Positions 25,241 to 37,099 of a DNA stretch of 64,000 bases are shown here, one piece after another (the stretch's first letter is position 1; each line of letters opens with the position of its first letter). The notes under the pieces were generated by a model, which saw only the letters and a program-made list of their open reading frames with translations, was not told the DNA's origin and did not search any database. The stretch comes from Acanthochlamys bracteata. Its lineage: Eukaryota; Streptophyta; Magnoliopsida; Pandanales; Velloziaceae. Location: positions 7,502,001-7,566,000 of the forward strand of contig CM034127.1 of assembly GCA_019914995.1 (NCBI GenBank), given 5' to 3'. Position numbers and translations under genes: made by a program.

Positions 25241-26760
25241 AAGTGAAGAATAAGATTGAAGTAGTTTCATCCATAAGATGTTGCAAAGTATAATGTATGG
25301 ATCATCATTTGCTATCCACTATCTTACTACAACAATATTTCACAAAATCAACCAACAATAAATTTAAAAAAGTGTATCAAAATAAGCAAAGAAATTTAAG
25401 AAAAAGAAACATTAACAAAAGAGTTTTTACAAAGTTCAATTCGATCATGAGTTCTCATTGCATGTCAGAGCAAACTGCACGAGTACATCAAGGAGAAAAC
25501 ATATTTACATGCTCTAACTTTCTGTGGGAAACAAGCTTGAAATGTTGCAGCAATGAACTGGACAAGACGAATGAGATGATGAAAGGGAACCGCTATTAAC
25601 CGTTGGACAATATGAACAATGCACATACATCTACACAATCTTCAATCTGGCATTTGAAACAAGTGAAGTGAAGTGAAGTTTGAAATTTAATTTAGATAAA
25701 AGTAGAGTTCGATGTAAAAATAAAAATAGAATTCGAATTGACATTTGAAACACGTCAGGTGATCGAACTCAAAATTTGAAGGAAAGAATTAGAGTCTGGT
25801 GTATTTAAAACAAACCCTTAACAAGAGAGTGATCTCGCACCATGCAGTGTAAGAGTGAGCTGCAAGAACACATAGAAGCTCGGGTAACACTTGGGATGAG
25901 GAGGGCTTTAGAGAAAGCTTTCTCGATTTGCTATTTTTTTATAAAGATTACGGATTGTACAATTGAACAAGTTTGTTGAAGTTTAGAAGACTTCGGTAAA
26001 TTTGTCTCGCACGGGAACTTTGGTTAGGACAGAAGCGTTCAAGTGAAACGGCGAGTCTCCGTACTGTAGCACTTGTCAATGATAGTAAAATCATTGTTCA
26101 TGAAATAGTATCATAGATGTAGAGGATGACAATCAAACGACATAAGAATCCCGTGTGCTTTCTGATTCGTATTTTCTATTTGTTATTGATTTTGAAATGT
26201 CTCAGTTATCTAACTTTTGTTTTCTGCAGAAAATAACAGCACTTTAATCTACTGTTTGCTTGTTGTTTAACGAATGAGTTTTAAGTTTGGTTTTCTGATT
26301 ATACAACTCAATTCACGGCTACTTTCTTGGATTGTTTTGCATAGGAAGTCTAATATAAGCACTCGTGAAAATATACCATCTGCAGAGTTAATGAATACTA
26401 TATAACACATTTGCTTAGACGGTTAGTTGTTAACAACTCCATTGACCTTCGATGTCATAAGAGGAACAACTAATATCGCGATTGGTTAAGACCGATTTGC
26501 TTTAGATTTTAGTTGGAGAACGAATTATAGGAAGCATGAGTAGACGTGCAGTCGTTACAGCGATGGTTGATAAGCTGCAATCGCTGGCAATTTCATTTGA
26601 TTACATGGAAATTATCAGCAGATGTTAAAAAAAGGATTATTATCTGACCTTCAAGCACAAGTTAATCTATATGCAACAACAAACTTTGATGGACTTGTTA
26701 ATGGACATTTTGCTAATATAGCAACAAAACGTACTGGGAAGAACTAGTGAAGAATAGGAT
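25241..26760. other. Gene-free stretch
   Basis: Open frames such as 25297-25599 (100 codons) have no recognisable domain, lysine/asparagine-rich AT-driven composition and no splice or promoter context. No RNA gene or bounded repeat is seen. Confidence 0.4.
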
Positions 26761-26763
26761 AAA

Positions 26764-27011
26764 TGCGTTTAGAATTGCGTATAAAATAAAAAAAATTTTA
26801 AATAAAATATTTTTATTTTTTTTAAAATAAATTATATTTTTTTTTTAAAAAAAAATAAAAATATGTAATAAAAAAATTTTATTACGTAAAATTTTTCTAC
26901 ACTATCTAAATTTTTAAATAAATTTCTAAATACTTATAAAATATATATTAAAACATATGAAATAAGAAAAATTAAAAAGGATCATTTGGAATTAATGTAA
27001 TTCCAAACGCA
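26764..27011. mobile_element. MITE, family B
   Basis: Left end TGCGTTTAGAATTGCG; right end, reverse-complemented, TGCGTTTGGAATTAC. The interior shares TTACGTAAAATTTTTCTACAC and AAATTTCTAAATACTTATAAA-type blocks with the copy at 59272. It lies roughly 0.7 kb beyond the ESV1 stop codon. Confidence 0.65.
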
Positions 27012-27692
27012 ACCAAAGTTTTGCACTTATATGTAAACCACACACGTACGTACCTCTTTCTCTCCTGCGTTAATTGGTACGTGGACAAATACCACATCTT
27101 TCTCATATTAGAGTTGGAAATTTTGATTTCGCACTTTGCTCCTGCCGACTGATTCCTTGCCACACTAGGTAATTATGTCTCTTGTTCCAAACCAAACAAG
27201 GGCTCCTTCTATGAGAACAACACAACAATAAAAACAAGACATTTTTCGTTCCCATGTTGAGGTTTAATGGAAATCCACTACGAATATGACGTGACATGAG
27301 AAATAGAAGCCCATGCAGCTGCAACAGGTATGGGAAGAAATGGTGGAGAGCCCTCTTTTACATTTACTTTACATTCGCAACAATCCAAAATCAACCTGAT
27401 TGCCGTAACCAGCACAACCATCTTCAGAATGGCCTTCATTTCGATCACGCCCAAACGCCGATTACAGATTGCAGGCTCATCGTGAAGGGCCCAATGTCGT
27501 ATCATGTCATAAAGTTCTGGGAGAGCAATTGTGCAGTCAGTATCTCGAAAGGTGAAATAGCACACAACCATAGCATGTCTGCTGAAATTTAAAGAATGAA
27601 TAAACTAAATGATGACTTTTTCTACATGAACAATGTCCAAATATAACACAAAATTGGAGTCCACATAAATTGGACTGCCTAATTACAATCAC

Positions 27693-30600
27693 TCATTGTG
27701 ATACAGAAGGCCTGTCCAGGGGATCATCATCCTCTGATGGCGGTGGTTGCGACGATCCAAGATCAAGTTCAGGGAACACGCCAGGTGGTCTCTCCTGAGC
27801 TTGTATAGACAGCAACTGAGTTGATTCGCCCACAACATCAGCCCATCCATAGTGAGGCTCAACCCTTAGGATTTAGATAGGAATGAGCATAGTTAAGATA
27901 ACATGATTAAGTAATTGAAAAGAATGCTAAGTATATCATTGTAATAATAGGCCTTACTCATAATAAGTTTCCTCGTCTACTACAATATCCCAGCTCTCTC
28001 CTGTTGTACTCTTGCCATACTTGTGTACCTTACTGAAAGCAGGGGGATCCACAACAAATCAAGGAGTCCTATTCTGTAATGAAGATGGTTTAAAGCAAAA
28101 TAAAAGACAAAAGTCAAATGTATCCCTAGGCGAGGAGCATCTTAGTCACGAGGTTGCCAAGAACCCTCTAACTTATCAGGATACTCTCGTAAGTCTAATA
28201 GAGAAGGAAGATAGAATAGTAAACCTAGATGTTTCTGTTATCTAACCTTAAGCAGCCTATGGGTGTGTTTTAATTAGTTGGAAGTGAGTTTCGTAAAACT
28301 GAGTTCGATAGAATTGAGTTCAGTAAGAAAGTGAATTAGAGACGAGTTCAATAAGTTCGGGATAAACTGAAATACAAAAAATAAGTTCGAACTTAAAATC
28401 TGAGTAAGTTCCGTGCAATTAAAACACACTAAGTCATCTCCACTTTTTTCTATCACAACAACAGAATAGAAGCCTAGTGCTCCTTATGCAAGAATATAGT
28501 GCCACTGTTTCCAGCTCTAACATGTAGACTACTGTCTACATATATTCTTTTAAATTCTTTTAAATTGCCAGACTTACGTAGTTTAGATTTGCTTGAGTAT
28601 TATTATGGACTATATAACATCTGAGTAAAAATAGTAAATTCACATATATAAGACATTTCATCAAATATACTATTATACATTCCTATAGGAATAGGATAAT
28701 ATTATAAATTTCCCAATAGCATGTGGTTAAACCTCAGTTTAGTTGCTGACAAATCTAACATACATGCCAGTTGCTACTGCTGTACAGCTTAATGCGTTTC
28801 TGTAAATTCAAACATAAAGACAGTACTTTTGCATACATAATCTCCAGATATTCCTGAAGAGCACACTACACCTCTTACATTGCTCAGACAAGCTTTTGTT
28901 GCCTAAAATCTATTTGGGCCCAAAATGCAGCCTTCTTTTGTTTAGCTTAATACGAGTCACAAACTTCCCCACTGTTCTATAAGTCTAAAATAGCTATTCA
29001 GCACTTTTTACTAGAACCAAGATAAACTTGAAATTCTGCCTTGCATGGAACACATAAACTACAGCAAAGCTAGTAGGCTAATTTCCAAATGTTCGGGCTA
29101 ACTTTTCTTTGACAAATTACATGATATTCTCTCAAGATGTTCATGAAGCTAAGCTTCATAAACTTCTTCATTCTTTATGATCATAAGAAAAAATTAGTTT
29201 CGCATTCTACATTTTCATGAAGGCGTAACAATTGTGCGAACACAGTAGGGACCTATATCTTCTTAACCAACCAAAGAGTTAACCATCAAACCAGTTTAAA
29301 ATCATGGGACAAGAGACAATAACCCCAGAAATCTATGCAGTTACTTGTCCTTTAAATATGCATAACTACACATACAATTTTGTCAAACCCTTGACACACA
29401 CACACACACACACATCCTACGTACTATGTGTTTGTAAAGTAAGATTGACAAGATGAATACGTACCTATTTCCAAAGTGTTCTTCACCCCAAGTCCTTGAC
29501 CAACCTGAAAGAATTCATAACAAATTGATAAATTCATTTAACCGACAGCACATAATTTAAAAATGTCTTCAAAAGACTAAGTTAAAAGAAAAACATAAAA
29601 CGAGAAAAAAATTGTGATACTCAGGTAAGGATGTAACTTCCTTCAGCAATTTTAGAGCCTTTAATATCTTAATCTATGACTATTATCTGAAGAGAACTTT
29701 TGGCATCAACTAGTGAATGTAAACTTCCACCAAATTTCAAGTGTAAAAGTTTCCCACAAAGACAACAGTATGCACTTAAGCAAGTTTCCCATAAAGATAA
29801 CAGGATGCACTTAAGCTGTATCCCTTAGTGGATAAAGATGATCAGACTACATTTTTAGAAACAAATGATAGTAACAATTCTTAGTAATCAACTTGATTTG
29901 GCAAAAAATATCAAACACCTTCAGGTGTCACTTAGTAGATTAACAGTCCTAAAAGGATGTACATACGATCACCACTTGGCGAAACATGCCACGTCTCTCC
30001 TTGTCTAGAGCCAACTCCATGAAAGAACTTCTCCTCCCACTTATCCCCCCATTTGGTGCCTATCTCAGTCTCTGCCCATTTGTCAGTCCTGCCAGAGAAG
30101 CAAAACATTCTGAATTAGAACTCTTATCTGACGCTAGACACAATGCGCACAGGCTAAATAAAGTGGACAAATTAACAACACAAAAAAGTTCATTGGTAGA
30201 AAAAGATTAACCCTATAGATGCCTTTAATGGATTTTCCGTTCCAATATCATAATAATTGTAACAATGACAATAACAATAGCAACAAAAATACAATACAGT
30301 TTCAAGGTAGAACGGTTGACCACTAATACATGGAAGTTACTGAAGTGGTTAACTTTTGGGGCGTGTTTACTTTGAGGTAAACTCACTTTTTCGAAAGTGA
30401 GTTTAAAAAATAAAATTAAAAATATTTTAAAAAAATAAATTCTTATATTTATTTTGTACTAAAAGTGAATTTTAAAACTGACTTTTAAAAATAAAATTTT
30501 TGATAGAAAAATTTATTTAAATTATTTATTTATTTTGTATTAAAAGTGAGTTTGGAAAAAAGTGAGTTCGGTGGGTTGGTAAACAAGCCCTTGATGTTTA

Positions 30601-33600
30601 GATAGAGCAAATATACATACGTGGTGATAAATCTGTGAGTGTAGAGAAAAAATAAGGACCAGTCACAGCGAGATTGAAACAACAAAAGATGCCCAATCCT
30701 AATATGTTTAGTCCTTGAACACTGAAAAATGGACTTTTACAAGCAACATGATAAAAAAGAAAAATAAATACATTGACTGGAAAGGAATATGTTAATATCA
30801 GTTTGTCAAGAAAGGAAATTTATATTTACAGAGCAACAACTGTACTATATAGGAACGAAGACTTCACCATTGTAGCTGAATTAGCCATCACAAAGGTAAA
30901 CAGATCAAATGCTTAATAAAATACCGAATCATTTTCAGGTAAAACTAACTAAACATTGACCTCTTAAAAAAGTTGTCTCAAACCCTAAAACAAGAACCAC
31001 GAACATTTCAATAAAACAGAAAACTGTTTGTACCACTTGATTGTTTTATGTATAATCGACAGATGCACTAAAATGCTAATGTCAGACTTCAATAATATGT
31101 CAGGCATTGGCTAGTGAAAGTTGCCCCTTTGATATATGGATAATGATACCAGGATACCATTCCTTTTCCAAATTAAAAGGTTGTAGTAAAGTTATCAGAA
31201 AGAGATGTAAAACCAAATCACATAGCACGGACCGTAGCATACCATTTAACTACATAGCCACTTCCATCATAATGCTCTCCCCACTTTTCCCACCATGATT
31301 GCTCATTCAGTCTTCCATACTTATGAGCTCCTTTCTCCGTCCAACCTTTAGCATCATACTTTTCCCACCTGACAGAAAATAATGGTGACAATATACAGTA
31401 GAGTTGGATAATGACATATATCAAGAGGAAACAATCTTATCTTACCATTTCTCATACCATCCAGCTGACCCTGTTCCTGATTTTGCTTGTTTCTCAGCAC
31501 TCCTCTCTATCCTTGCAAGGTTGCTGCCAAAAGGCATGGTAGGTTAAAACTTGAAGTTCCTTTTATCAAGAACATAAGCATGAAATAACAAGTCCCAACT
31601 GTCAAGAACATAGCATGAAATAAATGTCTGTGTAACCTTGCATACACTCCAGGAATTTAAAATTGAAAAAGTAGGAATTTAGTTACAATGACGGGATAAA
31701 GAACAGCCAGGGTTGTCACAAGCAGTACAGTGTTTTCAACATCCTGAGACACATCTCCCCACATCAAAAGATTAGAAGTAAACATAACGCGCATGCAAAA
31801 GCAGCAAGTCATTTTATCTATAGCAATGTATGACATTCTATTCACAGTGCAGTAAACTGATTTGGCCCAACATCCTATATTTGAGTCGAGACATCCTCTA
31901 TAAAATATGTAACTAAGATGCTTTAATGTTTTACCTCCATTCATCTTGGTAGAGAACTTCTTTCCATGTTTCCCACCATGAATCTCCTTCCTCATTCCTT
32001 CCAGATTTTTCTGCACCTAAGATGATTAAAAAACAATCAGCAATCAGTAAGTAAACTACTCTAGTGGGACTTACATGTAATGATACTTGGGACATTGAGA
32101 AACAGAGTTAAACTGAGATTTAGAGCCCAAAGGCATCACAATCGAACTAGATTTACAAGGTAAAAAAAAAAAATAATACAAGCTTCTGAACGAAGTCAGC
32201 CGTACATACTTTAAGGTGAGAAACAAATACAAGTATAAAGACTAGGCACGTGTTGTGTTTGACACTTTTAAGGCAAGTAACAGAGTAAAGTATATTCACA
32301 AACATCAGCAAAAGTATTTAAATGACCTGTCTTCAAATTTCTCTTTCTTACTCTTCCATGCATAAAAGATACATGTAAGAAGGATGGAATAATTGATAGG
32401 TATATGTTAAAGAGATACTATCAAAATGCGATGCTCACATGTGACATGCTTTCAACTAGTTGTTTATATGTCTTATCTCAATGATGGAGTCCAAAAAGCT
32501 AAAAATTTTGAAATTTGCTGCAATACATAATTCCATGCCATGAATTGCCAACAATTGATCAGATGAATGGACGAAATTGGCATACCTAACTCTTTGTAGC
32601 CAGTCCAATCACTTTTCTCCCACCACTGCCAAGCAGATCAAGAAAGCCAAGTAAATGCATTCACCTGGGATGGTCTATATGGAGATTACAGAAAGTAGAA
32701 TCTTCTCATTGGTATCTAAAACTTGTACATCAACAATATCATAAGAAGTGATTTAAATGTAAGGTATACCAAATGAAACTAAGCAAAAAGTTCTGAAAAA
32801 CCTCCAACATAAAATTATTAATTTTATTTTAGCCAAGACATTTCAGTGCACCTAAACTAATATAAAGAGAGTATCTTCAAAATATCAAGACTATATGATG
32901 CTGCCTAGGATCTCAAGTTGATTATCTCTAGCAAATAAGAGTTCCAACTGAAATAGCAATACGCAATAATTTGCAGATGCCATAAACCATTAAACATATA
33001 CTTGAAAGTGAGAGGGAAGATAACAATCTTCTAACATAATGAGTTCAATCATACAAGTTTCTTCTACAAAGACAATTCAGAAAGACATTATAAGAATATG
33101 TTTGTGCTGCAACAGGAAAAGCTAAAAAAGGGACTTACTGTCTCCTTCCAGTGAATTGAACCATTAAAACTCTGCCCTCCCATCCTAGACCAGCGACACC
33201 TATATCCATGGTCTCCAAGGTCTTCCCCACTTTCTCGGTACCATGTACTGCCATCTTCGTTCACACCGGATTCATTTACATATTCATCAATCAAGCTGAT
33301 TCCCCAATCTTTCTCACTAGCAATACCAGTGTCTAAAAGAGACGTAAACAAAATAAGTATAGCTCCTTAGAAACTGCGCACAAAGAAGTTGGAACAAGAA
33401 AAGAATAGCTCCTTAGAAACTGCGCACGAAGAAATTGGAACAAGAAAGATTCCCCAATCTTTCTCACTAGCAATACCAGTGTCTAAAAAAGACGTAAACA
33501 AAATAAGTATAGCTCCTTAGAAACTGCGCACAAAGAAGTTGGAACAAGAAAAGAGTAGCTACAATCCATAGAGGCACAAAGAAGTGTATGCTGGCTTATG

Positions 33601-34946
33601 CATAAAAAGGCTGTTGGTGAAACCAAAACCTACATGAAAGCATATATTATGGTTCTTGAGCCATACCTACAGGTGGATACTGAAACAACTCCATCAACTT
33701 GCAAGGAACAAACCTCTTTTTGGTGGTGTATCACGTGATTGTGGAGCAGTATTTCTTGGACTGCAGCGCGGATAGAAGTATTTTTGTTTAGAGAAAACCT
33801 GTGAACTACAGAAACAAAAAACTGATGAGCCTCAATTGTTGCAAATTAAAATAGAGCATAAACTGCTTCATAATATCTGCAAAAATAATTTCACTAAGAA
33901 GACAAAACAAATAAATGTTGGCAATTTACGCTCTCTTTTCAAATAAACTTTTGACGAAATTGCAACAGCTAGATATGTGAAAATATCAAAAGGTTTGGGT
34001 AAAAAGATTACAAATTTAAGAAGAGAAGAACATGAATCCACTGACATCCGTAACTAGCAATCTGCATATAAGTCATAAATCTCCTTCCCATGAGATGCTA
34101 TTATGAATTAATCTGTGGTGATCTACTTCATAGACAAGTAACACTCTAAACAAAGCTGCCACTTTGGAGATTTGCCAGATATACTGTGCCTATTTGAGAA
34201 AAAAGCTTTGCTTGTCTGCGCCTATTTGAGAAAAAAGCTTTGCTTGTCAATCAAACAAAAAATTCTAGCTTGGACTACTCTAATATCGAATGTCCACCGA
34301 TCACTAAATTTAAAAAGTAAAACGTTTTTCCTCAAAATTACTATTCTCCAAACAGCATGCAGATCAAAGATCAGCAAGATCACAAGCAAACATCAATAAA
34401 AAAATTGTGTAAAACCTCTCTTTCAGCAAGCAGATCCCAGTATCAAAAGTTTCTGAACGAAATTGCCACATTTATGCTCAAAAGCCCCAAAACTCATTCT
34501 CCAGAACACTAACCACAACAATGTAGTACCATGATCAAGAAAAAAAAAAAAGATTCCTCAACCCAGGATCAACGCCAGCACAAAATTCTCTTCCCAGCAA
34601 AAGGAAAAAGGAAACGAAAATAAACAGCATACCGCGGGGAAGGAAATGGTATAGCAGGGATAGCACGGGCGCGGACGCGCGTGGTAGATTTCCTCTTCCC
34701 ACTCTCCATCCACCATTCATCAATCTTCTCCGCCGCCGCAGCGTTCTTCCCTCCCTTTTTCAGCTTACAGCCAAACTCCTTGTCCCCACAACAACACCAC
34801 ACTCCCCCACCACCACTTCTAAAGCTCTTTCGATTGCAATACTTATTCTTCTCCAACCGCAATGGCAGAAATTCTCTCCTCAAACTGTGATTCACCTTGG
34901 GGTAAGCGGGCAACTGCGGTGGCAATCCTCTCGAACTTGCAGCCAT
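27693..34946 (-). CDS. ESV1: EARLY STARVATION 1 (ESV1), plastid starch-binding protein, 11 coding exons, 444 aa
   Basis: Coding exons (high to low): 34946-34633, 33805-33714, 33332-33139, 32625-32586, 32016-31935, 31523-31446, 31368-31243, 30088-29967, 29504-29465, 28032-27958, 27864-27693. All introns are GT-AG and the phases join without error (1335 nt with stop). Residues 1 to about 90 are basic, Ser/Arg-rich and look like a chloroplast transit peptide. Residues about 110-390 hold the Trp/aromatic-rich repeats (KETWWEKSDWTGYKE, GDSWWETWKEV, QSWWEKWGEHYDGSG, GETWHVSPSGDRWSRTWGE) that define ESV1 and its paralogue LESV. The C-terminus is Pro/acidic (ERPPGVFPELDLG). In Arabidopsis ESV1 binds starch glucans in the stroma and protects them from premature night-time breakdown. 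LESV is longer at its N-terminus, so length and sequence favour ESV1. Some databases label this family 'inactive purple acid phosphatase-like', which has no catalytic basis here. 3'UTR probably extends to about 27280. Confidence 0.93.
28261..28431. mobile_element. Small MITE inside an ESV1 intron
   Basis: Left end GTGTGTTTTAATTAG; right end, reverse-complemented, GTGTGTTTTAATTGC. About 170 bp, with GAGTTCGATAGAATTGAGTT-like blocks repeated internally. It lies in the intron between coding exons 9 and 10 and does not touch the splice sites. Confidence 0.6.
29394..29412. repeat. (CA)n microsatellite in an ESV1 intron
   Basis: About nine to ten CA dinucleotides in the intron just below coding exon 9 (gene direction). 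A candidate polymorphic marker; no function implied. Confidence 0.8.
30359..30590. mobile_element. Tourist-like MITE, family A, in an ESV1 intron (TSD TTG)
   Basis: Starts GGGCGTGTTTAC and ends GTAAACAAGCCC, a 12 bp inverted repeat with one mismatch, flanked by TTG on both sides (30356-30358, 30591-30593). Subterminal GTGAGTTT motifs occur near both ends. It sits in the 1.15 kb intron between coding exons 7 and 8. Confidence 0.8.
33298..33553 (-). repeat. 150 bp tandem duplication copying the 3' splice site and start of ESV1 exon 3
   Basis: The block GATTCCCCAATCTTTCTCAC at 33298 recurs at 33448, an offset of exactly 150 bp, and the two copies match almost base for base over roughly 105 bp. 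In gene direction each copy holds a polypyrimidine tract, the acceptor ...TTTTAG and the first 35 nt of exon 3 (encoding TGIASEKDWGI). A 44 bp piece (TAGCTCCTTAGAAACTGCGC...) is present a third time at about 33404-33447. Only the downstream copy (33332) continues into the full exon; the upstream copy (acceptor near 33483) is a decoy. Confidence 0.9.
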
Positions 34947-35042
34947 TGTTTATTTTATTTATTTAGAATAAAATAGAAATGAGAACCCTAGTAGAGTAGA
35001 GGTAGTAGAAGGAGGATTTGGGGTTTGAGGGATTTTAGTTGG

Positions 35043-35048
35043 TTATAA
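35043..35048 (-). promoter_or_regulatory. Putative TATA box of ESV1
   Basis: TTATAA on the minus strand about 97 bp upstream of the ESV1 start codon, followed by a C/T-rich leader typical of plant 5'UTRs. The distance fits a transcription start near 35010-35015. No other core element is obvious. Confidence 0.45.
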
Positions 35049-35080
35049 GGAGAGAAATAATTTGCGGAAGTCGTTGGGAA

Positions 35081-36400
35081 GATGCGAAGGCGGGCGGTTA
35101 AAGTGGGTTTTGGTCCTTTTGGAGAGAAACCTAAAGGGCGCCTGCTTTGCTTTGCTTTGCTGCTGATGGGTTTGTTTATGGGTTTGCTTTGCTTTGTTTA
35201 TAGAATCTCTTGTTTCGTTCATTCATAGGAGAGAGAGAGAGAGGAAAAGATGCGGTGATGGCAAGCCTGACACAGAGTGATAGTGGGGCCTACAAGAACC
35301 TGAAATTGCGAAGGGAAATAGTTCTTGTTGGCTTGGCTGGGTTCCTCGCTTGTATGGAAATTCAAACACCCTTGATGGTTCCGGATTTGTAAAATTTTGG
35401 GATCGAACCCGCCAATAATAACAGAAACAGAGCAGGTCCGATCTCGTAAGTGACGGTCGAGATATGAATATGATTGTTGTTGTTGCCAAAAATATTGGAA
35501 GATAGAATCTGGATCTTGTTTGGTTGATTTGATTTGTTAATTAGTCGGCTGCTTATGTTTGGCTTGGAAACAGTCTCCTATTGCAGCTATTTGATCAAGT
35601 ACCACGGTTTTTGTAACTAATTCATCTGTCGCTGTTCTGTTTTATAAAATGACATAGATATGCCCATACGAATAACGTGACTCAAGGAAGGACTCTATAC
35701 TCAATTGCTAGTAACAATAAACAAGCAAGTATATTTTGAAATTTTTAATTCTGATTAGTTGTAAATATCTTACTTTCAGAAAAAAGAGCAATAAGGATTT
35801 GCTGCGTGTCACATTAATCATACTCACGAAGAGCACCGTGTCCTGCCACGAAGCTTTTGGTTTTTCTCATTTCCTTGTTTGCATCCACCAGTTTTTGTTC
35901 GGATCCACGCCATCCATCCAACGCGTCAGTAGCGCGACAAATGCAGATGTGGCATCTATGGCTTTTGGATATCTGCAAAGACTAGCAGTCCACAGGGTGA
36001 CACCGCAGATAACACGTAAGATTGATGGGGAAGGAAATTTTTCTGGCTAGTTTTCGACTCTGACGGAGGAAACATGTTCACATCGACTATCAAAAGACTA
36101 CCACTGTAGTTCTCCAAGGAAAGAGGCTTAAAAATTGACTTGAACGTTTGACTAGAAAGTCATTGGATTTGTTTCGGACAAGTGTTGGGACCCGTATATC
36201 CAAACAGCAAACCTTAATTCTTTTTTTCTGGTTTTAAAATTTTGTGTATGTTATTCACTGATGGCATAATAAAAATTAATGAGACAAATACGAGACTAAA
36301 TAATAAACTGAAATACTAAAGAAATACTTTCTAATATAAGAGTCTTAAGTTAAATATGACTAGAACAGAATGCACGTATTATCATTTTAGTAAAAATAAA
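35081..36400. other. Intergenic stretch upstream of ESV1
   Basis: Contains (GA)n at 35228-35243 and short TTTGCTTTGC repeats at 35148-35200. A 44-codon plus-strand frame starting ATGGCAAGCCTG (about 35258) follows the GA tract but matches nothing I know and ends quickly. The 104-codon frame at 35736-36050 is also unrecognised. No further gene is supported. Confidence 0.35.
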
Positions 36401-36404
36401 AATA

Positions 36405-37099
36405 ATGATAATATTATTGTTAGCCTATAAAATAGTACTATATTGCAAAGTGATAATTTTAACTATCTATGTTCAATTAATCATAAGAATGAAAGAATTG
36501 AAAAATATGTTATGCATAGATTTACAACAAGATGATAAATGCCGAGGTGTTACCGAAATCTTGTATGATAAGAAAATTTTTAAAGCTAAAAGATCAGTTT
36601 TGTCAGTCATTCGACATGTAATATTATACCGTAATAAGTGCTGGGCTATTAAAGATTAAGATATTCATAAAATAAATGCAGCGAAAATAAAAATATTAAG
36701 ATGGATATGTAGCTATATTAGAATGGACAAAATACGAAAATGAGAATATACGCCAATAAGTAACTATCGTGCTGATGGAGAACAAGTAAAGGAAATATAG
36801 ATTTAGGTGGTTCAAATATATCTAATGCAGACCTAACGATTCTGCAATGCATAAGAGATGTGATTCTATTTGAACACTTTAAGGATAGATTAAAATTAAT
36901 TTGGTTTAGGAAGGTGGCGAAGGATTTAGAAAAATTGGATATTTCGCTGAATTTGATTTATAATCAAACGAAAATAAGAAAACACATTCATATAGCTAGA
37001 TCTGATAAAGACTTGATTTTTGTTGTTATTATTGGTTTTACAAATACCGTACAGAATTATGGGCTTCAAAAAGTACCTACTGTCAGAGTAAGGGATTAA
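36405..37099 (+). mobile_element. 3' end of an RTE-type LINE (reverse transcriptase C-terminus)
   Basis: Frames at 36480-36660 and 36860-37099 encode pieces typical of plant RTE-type LINE ORF2 tails: GVTEILYDKKIFKAK, then a CWAIKDQ-type block, then in another frame KMKILRWMCS...MDKIRNENI, and finally RKVAKDLEKLDISLN before a RKHIHIA end. The family has ...MLYGTECWAVK...MLRWMCG...KIRNDxIR...HIAD in that order. It is 5'-truncated and interrupted by several stops and frame changes; no poly(A) tail was recognised. Confidence 0.75.

Noticed and set aside
25297-25599. 100-codon plus-strand frame as a gene
   Set aside because: Lys/Asn-rich AT-driven composition, no homology recognised, next to retrotransposon remains.
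27278-27592. Overlapping frames of 97-98 codons on both strands
   Set aside because: They lie in the probable 3'UTR of ESV1, show no domain, and each is a shadow of the other strand.
34569-34890. Plus-strand frame 34681-34890 and the alternate minus frame 34535-34723
   Set aside because: Both are shadows of the ESV1 first exon.
27693-34946. Annotation as a purple acid phosphatase
   Set aside because: Some databases label ESV1-type proteins that way, but no metallophosphatase motif is present; the Trp-rich repeats are those of ESV1/LESV.
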